Assembly (NCBI RefSeq): GCF_900142605.1
Contig: NZ_FRBL01000010.1
Location: 62,001-126,000, forward strand
Source: Chitinophaga jiangningensis
Lineage (GTDB): Bacteria; Bacteroidota; Bacteroidia; Chitinophagales; Chitinophagaceae
Length of the DNA stretch: 64,000 bases
Reading direction: 5' to 3'
Positions 1-8,194 of this stretch are shown here, in pieces. A program made the position numbers and the translations under genes. Each line of letters opens with the position of its first letter. The stretch's first letter is position 1. Below the pieces are notes generated by a model, which was not told the DNA's origin, searched no databases, and saw only the letters and a program-made list of their open reading frames with translations.

Positions 1-472
1 AAAATATGGCAAAATTACGCGCTGATTTTTGCGTCGTTGGAATTTATACCGGCTCTCCGGTTGGGGGGCGGGCCACCAGCCGCCCCTCGTACTTTTTAGA
101 AAATATGGCAAAATTACGCGCTGATCTTTCCGTCGTTGGAATTTATCCCGGCTCTCCGATTGGAGGCGGGGCACCAGCCGCCCCTCGTTCTTTTCAAAAA
201 GATGGCAAAATTACGCGCTGATCTTTCTGTTGTTGGAATTTATCCCGGCTCTCCGGTTGGGGGGCGGGGCACCGGCCGCCCCTCGTTCTTTTTAGAAAAT
301 ATGGCAAAATTACGCGCTGATTTTTCCGTCGTTGGAATTTATCCCGGCTCTCCGGTGGGAGGCGGGGCACCAGCCGCCCCTCGTTCTTTTCAAAAAGATG
401 GCAAAATTACGCGCTGATTTTACCGTCGTTGGAATTTATCCCGGCTCTCCGGTGGGAGGCGGGCCACCGGCC
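1..472. repeat. Tandem array of five ~98-bp units, two alternating types
   Basis: Units begin with ATGGCAAAATTACGCGCTGAT at 6, 105, 202, 301 and 398, giving periods of 99, 97, 99 and 97 bases. Each unit has a ~50-bp conserved core, then a GC-rich inverted repeat of the form GGGGCG...CGCCCC, then a short linker. The linker alternates between TTCTTTTTAGAA (after units 1 and 3) and CTTTTCAAAAAG (after units 2 and 4), and both forms are self-complementary. The true period is therefore a ~196-bp dimer. The array is cut by the window edge on the left and runs into a double hairpin on the right. It can be read as short overlapping ORFs, but the 99/97 alternation breaks the frame, so I do not consider it coding. 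Confidence 0.9.
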
Positions 473-520
473 CACCTCCCACCGCAGTTTTCGTTTGCCG
501 AAGGCAAACGAAAACTGCGG
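452..520. terminator. Double hairpin closing the tandem array
   Basis: Two adjacent inverted repeats. The first has 14-base arms (452-465 and 469-482, one G-T wobble) around the loop ACC. The second has perfect 18-base arms (482-499 and 503-520) around the triloop GAA. No long T-run follows on the plus strand. It matches other intergenic hairpins in this window and probably stops transcription leaving the array region. Confidence 0.6.
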
Positions 521-597
521 GCTTAATAACAAAAATCTTCCGTCTTAACCATTCTTATACCGCTTCGCAAGAAATCCTTCGCTTTCATCCATGTTAA

Positions 598-628
598 TTT
601 GGTTTTTATTAAATTTTTTCTAAACTTA
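598..628 (+). promoter_or_regulatory. Possible promoter of the GMC dehydrogenase operon
   Basis: TTTG at 598-601 is followed 19 bases later by TAAACTTA at 621-628. The first element and the spacing fit the Bacteroidota consensus. The -7 element matches only in part. Confidence 0.3.
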
Positions 629-654
629 CCAGCCGGTCAAATCAATTCATTATT

Positions 655-1230
655 ATGCACAGAAGAGACGCAATAAGGAATGTGGCGATTTTGTTGGGTA
701 CAGCCATTTCCGCTTCCACGTTATCAGCTTTAGAGAGCTGCACAGGGTCCGCTCCGAAAAATTATGACCTTCACACACCACAGACCAAAGCTATGGTGGC
801 TGAAGTAGCGGATACCATCATTCCTACCACCGATACTCCGGGAGCCAAGGCGGCGAAGGTAGATGAGTTCATCATCACCATGATGAACGACTGCTATAAG
901 AAAGAAGACCAGGAACTGTTCCTCTCTGGCCTGAAAAAAATTGATGAAGCCAGCAAAAAGAAATTCCAGAAAGCATTCCTGGAGCTGACTCCAGAACAAC
1001 GCACCGAAGTACTTACCGAAATCGATAAGGAACGTGTAGCGTATAATAAACGGGATAATAAGAAAGACGGTGATGCTGCCCATTACTTCCAGGCAATGAA
1101 AGACCTGACCCTGGTAGGTTACTTCACTTCTGAACCAGGCGCAACACAGGCTTTACGCTATGTGCGCGTTCCAGGCAAATACGAAGGATGTGTGCCTTAT
1201 AAAAAAGGTGATAAAGCATGGGCAACCTGA
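655..1230 (+). CDS. Gluconate 2-dehydrogenase subunit 3 family protein
   Basis: A 191-aa protein that resembles the small subunit partnering FAD-dependent GMC dehydrogenases of the gluconate/glucose dehydrogenase type. The N-terminus HRRDAIRNVAILLG is a twin-arginine-like signal, with a hydrophobic stretch to about residue 27 and a cysteine at position 29 that could be a lipidation site. That suggests export together with a folded flavoprotein partner. The rest (about 40-185) is helical and charged, as expected for the family. It lies 88 bp upstream of the first GMC gene on the same strand, which supports a joint complex in the periplasm. The substrate cannot be read from the sequence. Confidence 0.82.
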   Translation: MHRRDAIRNVAILLGTAISASTLSALESCTGSAPKNYDLHTPQTKAMVAEVADTIIPTTDTPGAKAAKVDEFIITMMNDCYKKEDQELFLSGLKKIDEASKKKFQKAFLELTPEQRTEVLTEIDKERVAYNKRDNKKDGDAAHYFQAMKDLTLVGYFTSEPGATQALRYVRVPGKYEGCVPYKKGDKAWAT

Positions 1231-1318
1231 TAACCTCCGGTTATACAGCTCAATTGGTTGATGTAGTATGGCCCCTCGCGCCAAACTGATTCTTTCTTAT
1301 TTATTAAATCCGTAGACA

Positions 1319-3019
1319 ATGAACTTAAATACAAAAGCACAGGAGCAGAATACCTACGATGCAATCGTAATCGGCTCCGGTGTGAGCGGTGGATGGGCTG
1401 CTAAAGAGCTCACTGAAAAAGGACTGAAAGTTTTAATGCTGGATCGTGGTAAACAACTCGAACACGTGAAGGATTACGACACTGCGATGAAAGATCCATG
1501 GGAATTCCCTCACCGTGGCCGCCTCACCGTAGATCAGCGCGAAACACATCCTAAGCTGAGCCGCGACTACCCTTACTCTGAACACAACGAAAAATTCTGG
1601 ATCAACGATTCACAATCTCCATACAACGAAGTAAAACGCTTCGACTGGTACCGCCCGGATATCGTAGGTGGTAAGTCAATTATGTGGGGCCGCCAGTCTT
1701 ACCGCTGGTCCGACCTTGATTTCGAAGCCAACCTGAAAGATGGTATCGCTGTTGACTGGCCTATCCGCTATAAGGACCTGGCGCCATGGTACGATTACGT
1801 TGAAAAATTTGCCGGTATCTCCGGTACCCGCGAAGGTTTACCGCAACTGCCTGATGGCCAGTTTATGCCGGCAATGCCAATGAACTGCGTGGAAATCGAC
1901 GTAAAGAAAAAAGTGGAATCAGCCTTTAAAGGCCGTATCATCACCATGGGACGCGTGGCCAACATCACCGAACCATTACCTGGCCGCGAAAAATGCCAGT
2001 TCCGTAACCTCTGCAGCCGTGGTTGTCCTTTCGGTGCCTACTTCAGCACACAGTCATCCACATTGCCTGCTGCCATGGCTACCGGTAACCTCACCCTGCG
2101 TCCGGACTCTATCGTGAACTCTATCATCTACGATGAACAAAAAGGTAAAGCTACCGGCGTTCGCGTAATCGATAAAAATACCAAGCAAATGACCGAATAC
2201 TACGCGAAGATCTTCTTCGTAAACGGTTCTACTCTTGGTACCACCTTCGTACTGCTCAACTCCATCTCCAAACGTTTCCCGAACGGTTTGGGTAACGACA
2301 GCGGTACACTGGGTAAATATCTCATGGATCACCACTTCCGCACCGGCGCCTCCGGTACCGCTGAAGGCTATGATGATAAATACACCTTTGGCCGCCGTGC
2401 AAACGGTATCTACATCCCACGCTACCGCAACGTAGGCAGCGATAAGCGCGATTACCTCCGTGGCTTCGGCTACCAGGGTGGTGCCAGCCGCGGTGCCATG
2501 TGGAGCAAAGGTATCGCTGAAATGGGCGTGGGTAAAGACTTTAAAGACTCCCTCGTAGAACCGGGACAATGGTCCATGGGCCTCGGTGGTTTCGGCGAAT
2601 GCTTACCTTACGAAGACAACCAGGTAACCCTCGACAACTCCGTGAAGGATGCATGGGGACAGCCAGTGCTGAAATTCGACGTGGAGTTCAAAGAGAACGA
2701 AAAGAAAATGCGCGTGGATATGATGAACGACGCCGCAGAAATGCTCGAAGCCGCTGGCCTGAAAAATATCAAAACTTACGATAACGGCTCTTACCCTGGT
2801 ATGGCTATCCACGAAATGGGTACCGCACGTATGGGCCGCGATCCTAAAACTTCTATGCTCAACGGAAACAACCAGCTGCATGCAGTACCTAACGTATTCG
2901 TTACCGATGGTGCTTCCATGACCTCCGCAGCCTGCGTGAATCCTTCTCTCACCTACATGGCCATGACTGCCCGCGCAGCTGACTTTGCAGTGAAAGAGCT
3001 GAAGAAAGGAAACATATAA
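1319..3019 (+). CDS. GMC family FAD-dependent oxidoreductase (copy 1)
   Basis: A 566-aa flavoprotein dehydrogenase. The dinucleotide-binding motif GSGVSGG sits at about 19-25. A C-x5-C-x3-C cluster (C226, C232, C236) resembles the iron-sulfur site described for FAD-glucose dehydrogenase complexes. The GMC active-site pair near the C-terminus appears as H498 (HEMGTARMG) and N541 (CVNPSLTY). Family members oxidise sugar or polyol hydroxyls and pass electrons to a cytochrome or quinone. It has no signal peptide of its own, so it may travel with the Tat-type small subunit upstream. A close paralog follows 111 bp downstream. Confidence 0.88.
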   Translation: MNLNTKAQEQNTYDAIVIGSGVSGGWAAKELTEKGLKVLMLDRGKQLEHVKDYDTAMKDPWEFPHRGRLTVDQRETHPKLSRDYPYSEHNEKFWINDSQSPYNEVKRFDWYRPDIVGGKSIMWGRQSYRWSDLDFEANLKDGIAVDWPIRYKDLAPWYDYVEKFAGISGTREGLPQLPDGQFMPAMPMNCVEIDVKKKVESAFKGRIITMGRVANITEPLPGREKCQFRNLCSRGCPFGAYFSTQSSTLPAAMATGNLTLRPDSIVNSIIYDEQKGKATGVRVIDKNTKQMTEYYAKIFFVNGSTLGTTFVLLNSISKRFPNGLGNDSGTLGKYLMDHHFRTGASGTAEGYDDKYTFGRRANGIYIPRYRNVGSDKRDYLRGFGYQGGASRGAMWSKGIAEMGVGKDFKDSLVEPGQWSMGLGGFGECLPYEDNQVTLDNSVKDAWGQPVLKFDVEFKENEKKMRVDMMNDAAEMLEAAGLKNIKTYDNGSYPGMAIHEMGTARMGRDPKTSMLNGNNQLHAVPNVFVTDGASMTSAACVNPSLTYMAMTARAADFAVKELKKGNI

Positions 3020-3130
3020 TTCATTTGACCGAAGGGTGACTGACAGCAGCATAATGAATGAACGTTTGTGAAAACGTATATCCATTACCGTTATCTGCTG
3101 GCAGCTCACCCTTTTCCAATTTCTGCCAAC

Positions 3131-4828
3131 ATGAACCTGAATATAAAAGCTGAAAAAGAAAATACCTACGATGCCATCGTGGTAGGCTCCGGCATCAGTG
3201 GTGGATGGGCCGCAAAAGAACTTTGCGAAAAAGGCCTGAAAACACTGGTACTGGAAAGAGGCCGTAATGTAGAACACATCAAGGACTACACCACCGCCAT
3301 GATGGACCCATGGGAGTTCCCACACCGCCTCCGTCAGACCAATGAAATGCGGGAGAAACACCCGATCCAGAGCCAATGCTACGCCTTCGACGAAGGTACC
3401 CAGCAGTTCTGGGTAAACGACCTGGAAAATCCTTACAACCAGGTAAAACCTTTCAACTGGCTGCGTGGCTACCACGTAGGTGGCCGCTCCCTCATGTGGG
3501 GCCGTCAGGTATACCGCTGGAGCGACCTCGATTTCGAAGCCAATGCAAAAGATGGCCATGGGGTAGACTGGCCTATCAGATATAAAGACATTGCGCCCTG
3601 GTACGAGTATGTAGAACGCTACATCGGCGTGAGTGGACAGGCGGAAGGCCTGCCGCAGCTGCCGGATGGTATCTTCATGCCTGCCATGGAAATGAACTGC
3701 CTCGAAAAACACGTGGCCTCCCGCGTAAAAGAGCAGTATAAAGATCGTATCATCACCATCGGCCGTGTGGCACACGTCACACAAAAGCATAACGGTCGCG
3801 GACCTTGTCAGTCCAGGAACCTCTGTGCACGCGGATGCCCTTATACCGGCTACTTCAGCAGCAACGGTGTTACCCTGCCAGCTGCCGCAGCTACCGGCAA
3901 CCTTACCCTGCGCCCTGACTCAATCGTAATGGAAGTATTGTACGATAAAGACACCGCAAAGGCTACCGGCGTACGTATCCTCGATGCACACACGAACCAG
4001 ACCGTTGATTACTTCGCAAAAGTGATCTTCATGAATGGTTCTACACTGGGTACCACCCAGGTGATGCTTAACTCCGTGTCCGACCGCTTCCCGAACGGAT
4101 TTGGTAACGACAGCGGTCAACTCGGCCACAACCTGATGGACCACCATTATGGCGTAGGTGCCGGTGGAGATTTTGAAGGTTACGAAGATCAATACTCTAA
4201 CGCGGGCCGCCGTCCTAACGGTATCTACATTCCCCGCTTCCGTAACGTGAACGCAGCTACGATGCAGAAAGACTATGTACGCGGCTTCGGTTACCAGGGT
4301 GGTGCAGGCCGTGGCAGAGGCACCGGCTCGGAAGGTATTGGAGTGGCACTGAAAGAGTCGCAGCTCTATCCGGGTAAATGGAGCATGGGCATTGGCTCCT
4401 GGGGTGAGCACCTGCCTTACTTCGAAAACAAGGTAACACTCAACAAAGAGAAGAAAGATAAGTACGGACTGCCAACCCTCGATATCGATTGTGAATTCAA
4501 GGAGAACGAGATGGCGATGCGTAAAGACATGAAGGAAAGTGCCATTGAAATGCTGGAAAAAGCGGGTCTGAAAAACGTACACGGCTACGATGGCGCACCG
4601 CCTCCGGGCCACTGTATCCACGAAATGGGTACCGCGCGTATGGGCCGCGATCCTAAAACTTCCGTACTCAATGGCTTCAACCAGGTACATGCGGCACAGA
4701 ACGTGTTTGTGACCGATGGCGCCTGCATGACTTCCTCTTCCTGCGTAAATCCAAGTATCACCTATATGGCGCTTACCGCCAGAGCAGCGGATCACGCAGT
4801 AAGTGAATTGAAAAAAGGCAATATTTAA
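3131..4828 (+). CDS. GMC family FAD-dependent oxidoreductase (copy 2)
   Basis: A 565-aa protein closely similar to the preceding gene over its whole length, evidently from tandem duplication. I chose the ATG at 3131, giving MNLNIKAEKENTYDA, because it aligns with the first residues of copy 1; an ATG-like extension to 3068 has no counterpart there. It keeps the FAD motif (GSGISGG), the C-x5-C-x3-C cluster (CQSRNLCARGC) and the C-terminal HEMGTARMG and CVNPSITY motifs. Both copies therefore look catalytically intact and may have different sugar substrates. A strong terminator follows. Confidence 0.88.
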   Translation: MNLNIKAEKENTYDAIVVGSGISGGWAAKELCEKGLKTLVLERGRNVEHIKDYTTAMMDPWEFPHRLRQTNEMREKHPIQSQCYAFDEGTQQFWVNDLENPYNQVKPFNWLRGYHVGGRSLMWGRQVYRWSDLDFEANAKDGHGVDWPIRYKDIAPWYEYVERYIGVSGQAEGLPQLPDGIFMPAMEMNCLEKHVASRVKEQYKDRIITIGRVAHVTQKHNGRGPCQSRNLCARGCPYTGYFSSNGVTLPAAAATGNLTLRPDSIVMEVLYDKDTAKATGVRILDAHTNQTVDYFAKVIFMNGSTLGTTQVMLNSVSDRFPNGFGNDSGQLGHNLMDHHYGVGAGGDFEGYEDQYSNAGRRPNGIYIPRFRNVNAATMQKDYVRGFGYQGGAGRGRGTGSEGIGVALKESQLYPGKWSMGIGSWGEHLPYFENKVTLNKEKKDKYGLPTLDIDCEFKENEMAMRKDMKESAIEMLEKAGLKNVHGYDGAPPPGHCIHEMGTARMGRDPKTSVLNGFNQVHAAQNVFVTDGACMTSSSCVNPSITYMALTARAADHAVSELKKGNI

Positions 4829-4867
4829 TACCACCTATAATCGTAGTCAAAGGCATACGATTATATG

Positions 4868-4902
4868 GAGCCCGGGCCGTTGGTCCCGGGCTCTTTATTT
4901 TT
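4868..4902. terminator. Terminator between convergent genes
   Basis: Perfect 9-bp stem GAGCCCGGG (4868-4876) with CCCGGGCTC (4885-4893), followed by TTTATTTTT. It ends the GMC operon. It also overlaps the stop of the minus-strand methyltransferase, so it may work both ways. Confidence 0.85.
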
Positions 4903-5521
4903 GCGCTATTACAATGGTGTGTATCTCCGCTGCATTCCCGCGATGAAAAGTTTTATACATCACCTCCAATATTTTGAATTGATTGGCCGTCAATTCCTGC
5001 TGTATCACTTCCATGTCATGATAATAAAAGTAGGTGCGGTCGCCACTGCTGCCAGCTATAAAGCCCGACTGTGCCGGATCTCCTGCCACAAAGCTGCAAT
5101 AGAAAATACCAGCCGGTGCCAGTAATGCATAGCAATCCCTGCATAACTTTGACATATCAGTGGCGGACAAATATGGCGCACAAAAGCCCGCAATGATTCC
5201 GTGGAAACCAGGTGTCAGTAAATGAAGATCCCGGCTGTCCAATACTTGGAAGTTAGCGCCAGGGGCCATTTCCTGCGCAATCATAATCATGTTTTGGGAG
5301 ATATCAGTGCCGACTATACGAAAATCGGGCCTCACTGCCAGCAGATACCGGGTAATATTTCCCGGACCGCAACCCAGCTCCAGAATCGCGGCATGCCGCA
5401 TGGGCACCAGCTCACAAAAACGATCATACGTATCGTTATATAAGTCCAGGTCCATAAACCTGTTCTTGTACAACTGCGCTATCTTATCCCAGGTAGAAAA
5501 AGTTTCTTTGTAGGGGTCCAT
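4895..5521 (-). CDS. Class I SAM-dependent methyltransferase
   Basis: A 208-aa protein with the Rossmann motif I ILELGCGPG at 46-54 and an acidic motif II residue in IVGTDIS, which binds SAM. The fold and length match small soluble class I methyltransferases. Nothing in it or its neighbours shows the substrate. It is transcribed alone and converges on the GMC operon. The start (MDPYKETFSTWDKIAQLYK) is usual for this family, since the residues before motif I form the cap helices. Confidence 0.85.
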   Translation of the reverse strand: MDPYKETFSTWDKIAQLYKNRFMDLDLYNDTYDRFCELVPMRHAAILELGCGPGNITRYLLAVRPDFRIVGTDISQNMIMIAQEMAPGANFQVLDSRDLHLLTPGFHGIIAGFCAPYLSATDMSKLCRDCYALLAPAGIFYCSFVAGDPAQSGFIAGSSGDRTYFYYHDMEVIQQELTANQFKILEVMYKTFHRGNAAEIHTIVIAQK

Positions 5522-5581
5522 GTAATCTAAGTTACAGCTTTTCCATGGGGCGCCGTATCATCTTTCAACCCACACGCAGGA

Positions 5582-5644
5582 GAGGGGCGCCACCGGCGCC
5601 CCTCCCTAAATTATCCGCTGCCGAAGGCAGCGGATAATTTAGGG
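5582..5644. terminator. Double intergenic hairpin
   Basis: A 10-bp GC-rich stem (5582-5591 with 5595-5604, loop ACC) is followed directly by a perfect 19-bp stem (5604-5622 with 5626-5644, loop GAA). The layout is the same as at 452-520. It separates the divergent methyltransferase and beta-galactosidase genes, so its role is not obviously termination. Confidence 0.6.
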
Positions 5645-5719
5645 CCACAAAAAAAATCATACATCCACAAAAAGCCGTATTTTGTACACTTATCCTAACT
5701 TCAACTACAACTTAGAGCA

Positions 5720-7537
5720 ATGAAAAAAGTGATTCTGAGCGGGATGCTAGCCTTATCCTGCTGGTTGTGCCAGGGCGTAAACGCGCAAAGCAAACATACC
5801 TTTGCCCTTGGAAAATCTGAGTTCCTCCTGGATGGCAAACCATACCAGATTATCAGCGGAGAAATGCACCCTGCCCGCATCCCGCACCAATACTGGCGTC
5901 ACAGAATTCAGATGGCCAAAGCCATGGGTTGCAACACTATCGCCGCCTACGTTTTCTGGAACTACCATGAAACAGAAAAAGGCAAATTCGACTTCACCAC
6001 CACCAATCACAACATTGCTGAATTCGTGAAAATAGCGCAGGAAGAAGGCATGTGGGTGATGCTGCGCCCCGGCCCCTATGTATGTGCAGAGTGGGAGTTC
6101 GGCGGACTGCCATCCTACCTGCTGCAAACACCTGACATCAAGGTGCGCTGCATGGATCCCCGTTACATTGAAAATGTACAACGTTACGTAGATGCGCTCG
6201 CTGCCGAAGTAAAACCCCTGCTGGTCACCAACGGCGGACCTATCGTAATGGTGCAGGTGGAAAATGAGTACGGCAGCTATGGTAACGATAAACAATACCT
6301 TTACACCTTAAAAGATATGTGGGTGAAGAATGGCATTAATGTACCATTCTATACCGCAGATGGCCCTACGCCGTTTATGTTGGAAGCCGGATCGGTGGAA
6401 GGCGCCGCCATCGGCCTCGATTCCGGCGGCTCTGAAGCAGATTTTGAACAGGCAAAAAAACAAAACCCTAACGTGCCGGCCTTCAGCAGCGAATCCTACC
6501 CGGGATGGCTAACCCACTGGGGCGAAAAATGGCAGCGCCCGGGTGCTGATGGCATCGTGAAGGAAGTGAAGTTTTTGATGGACACCAAACGATCCTTTAA
6601 CTTATACGTGATCCACGGCGGCACCAACTTCGGCTATATGGCCGGCGCCAACTCCGGCGGAAAGGGCTATGAACCGGATGTTACCAGCTACGACTATGAT
6701 GCCCCGATTAATGAACAGGGGGACACCACTGCCAAATACATGGCACTCCGTAAGCTGATGGCTTCCTATCTCCCGAAGGGAAAAAAATTACCAGCCATAC
6801 CTAAAGCCATACCTACTACCACTTTTGCGCCGGTAACCCTGCAACCATTTACCACCGTATGGGAACACCTGCCGGCACCCGTTAAAAAAGTGCAGCCGGT
6901 ACCGTTTGAGGCAGTAGGGCAGGACTATGGATTTATGGTGTATAAAACCACGCTCATCGGCCACAAAAGCGGCAAATTAACCATAAAGGAACTGCATGAT
7001 TATGCCACCGTATTTCTCAATGGAAAATATGTGGGTAAGATTGACCGCCGACTCGGTGAAAACAGCATCTCTTTACCTAAATCTGATGTCAAAGACCCGG
7101 TGCTGGAAATACTGGTGGAAGGCATGGGCCGCATCAACTTTGCCGAAGCCATGATCGACCGCAAAGGCATCACCGACCGCGTGATCCTCAACGGCATGAC
7201 CCTCATGAACTGGGAACAGTACCGCCTGCCAATGACGGAGCAGTTTGTGCAGGACCTGGCAAAAGGCCATGCTACCACGGATAGCCGCGAGGGTAAATTC
7301 TTCAAAGGCAGCTTCGAACTGGCAGCCGCCAATGATACTTATATCGACCTGTCTGCCTTCAAAAAAGGCATCGTATGGGTAAACGGACATAACCTGGGCC
7401 GCTACTGGGAAATAGGCCCGCAAAAACGTCTGTACTGCCCGGCCCCATGGCTGAAAAAAGGCAGCAACGACATCATCGTATTCGACCTGCACCAGCAGGA
7501 AGCCGCCACCGTGAAAGGTGAGAAAACACTCGAATAG
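5720..7537 (+). CDS. Secreted beta-galactosidase, glycoside hydrolase family 35
   Basis: A 605-aa protein with a signal peptide ending near residue 22 (WLCQGVNAQ). The GH35 TIM barrel starts with LDGKPYQIISGEMHPARIP. The likely acid/base is E183 in VQVENEYGSYG and the nucleophile is E258 in FSSESYPGW, a spacing typical of the family. The C-terminal part (about 380-590) holds jelly-roll domains, including WVNGHNLGRYW. It releases terminal beta-linked galactose from glycans in the periplasm or outside the cell. It is monocistronic and followed by a hairpin. Confidence 0.92.
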   Translation: MKKVILSGMLALSCWLCQGVNAQSKHTFALGKSEFLLDGKPYQIISGEMHPARIPHQYWRHRIQMAKAMGCNTIAAYVFWNYHETEKGKFDFTTTNHNIAEFVKIAQEEGMWVMLRPGPYVCAEWEFGGLPSYLLQTPDIKVRCMDPRYIENVQRYVDALAAEVKPLLVTNGGPIVMVQVENEYGSYGNDKQYLYTLKDMWVKNGINVPFYTADGPTPFMLEAGSVEGAAIGLDSGGSEADFEQAKKQNPNVPAFSSESYPGWLTHWGEKWQRPGADGIVKEVKFLMDTKRSFNLYVIHGGTNFGYMAGANSGGKGYEPDVTSYDYDAPINEQGDTTAKYMALRKLMASYLPKGKKLPAIPKAIPTTTFAPVTLQPFTTVWEHLPAPVKKVQPVPFEAVGQDYGFMVYKTTLIGHKSGKLTIKELHDYATVFLNGKYVGKIDRRLGENSISLPKSDVKDPVLEILVEGMGRINFAEAMIDRKGITDRVILNGMTLMNWEQYRLPMTEQFVQDLAKGHATTDSREGKFFKGSFELAAANDTYIDLSAFKKGIVWVNGHNLGRYWEIGPQKRLYCPAPWLKKGSNDIIVFDLHQQEAATVKGEKTLE

Positions 7538-7554
7538 TACATAATAATTGATTT

Positions 7555-7593
7555 CAGGCCGGAAAACAGCATTTTTTGTCGTTTTCCGGCCTG
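7555..7593 (+). terminator. Hairpin after the GH35 gene
   Basis: Perfect 13-bp stem, CAGGCCGGAAAAC (7555-7567) with its complement at 7581-7593. The T-rich stretch lies in the loop rather than after the stem, so efficiency as a terminator is uncertain. Confidence 0.55.
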
Positions 7594-7690
7594 TGTCGTT
7601 TCCAGGAGCACCGCCTTTAAATTTTCAGGAAAATTCGTTATCTTAGGTTAGAGTCGGTTTTTCATTTCTTAACACCAAATTAGGCTTACC

Positions 7691-8134
7691 ATGGGAACAG
7701 TACGCAACATCCTGGAGGCCAAGGGTCACGCAGTTTACGCTATTCGTCCTGACAACACCGTGTACGAAGGAATTCAAATGCTGGTAGATCGAAACGTTGG
7801 GGCATTGACGGTTGTAGATGAAAATGACCATTGCCTTGGAATCTTCTCCGAACGCGACTACGCCCGACGTGTCATCCTCAAGGGACGGGCATCCAAAGAC
7901 ACACTTATCAGCGAAATTATGACAGCAGATCCTTACACGGTTACAGTAGAAAGCTCTATTGAAGACTGTATGGTGAAAATGACGGACAAACATATCCGCC
8001 ACCTGCCTGTTGTAAACGACCAAAATCAATTGATCGGAATTATTTCTATCGGCGATGTTGTGAAGTATATTATTAACGACCAAAAACATATCATCTCCAA
8101 CCTGGAGTTGTATATCAATGGCTCGCACGGCTAA
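7691..8134 (+). CDS. CBS domain-pair protein
   Basis: A 147-aa protein made almost entirely of two CBS motifs (about residues 10-65 and 75-135). Typical signatures are GALTVVDENDHCLGIFSERD and HLPVVNDQNQLIGIISIGD. Stand-alone CBS pairs bind adenine nucleotides and act as cytosolic sensors, but the partner protein is not visible here. It is transcribed alone and meets the TonB-dependent receptor gene tail to tail. Confidence 0.88.
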   Translation: MGTVRNILEAKGHAVYAIRPDNTVYEGIQMLVDRNVGALTVVDENDHCLGIFSERDYARRVILKGRASKDTLISEIMTADPYTVTVESSIEDCMVKMTDKHIRHLPVVNDQNQLIGIISIGDVVKYIINDQKHIISNLELYINGSHG

Positions 8135-8139
8135 ACGAA

Positions 8140-8175
8140 AAAGGGCCGGTTGCTCCACCGAACAACCAGCCCTTT
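8140..8175 (-). terminator. Terminator of the TonB-dependent receptor gene
   Basis: Inverted repeat with AAAGGGC...GCCCTTT ends (8140-8152 with 8163-8175, one mismatch). On the minus strand it is followed by TTTTTC, so it mainly serves the receptor gene that stops at 8195. Confidence 0.7.
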
Positions 8176-8194
8176 GAAACTGATAAAGACGGAA

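Noticed and set aside
1..472. Array considered as CRISPR
   Set aside because: Units of ~98 bp are similar along their whole length, with no short repeat plus variable spacer pattern and no cas gene.
6..526. Short overlapping ORFs reading MAKLRADFSVVGIYPGS in the tandem array
   Set aside because: They follow from the repeat itself. The 99/97-base alternation shifts the frame between units, they run through palindromes, and no start signal precedes them.
2603..3790. Long minus-strand ORF opposite the GMC genes (395 aa)
   Set aside because: It spans two clear plus-strand genes and their gap; its composition (His/Val/Phe-rich) is that of a codon shadow. The same holds for 59856-61151 opposite parC.
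7599..7612. 14-base match TTTCCAGGAGCACC shared with 49752-49765
   Set aside because: A single short match between two intergenic regions with different flanks can arise by chance. I kept only the hairpin at 49744-49765.
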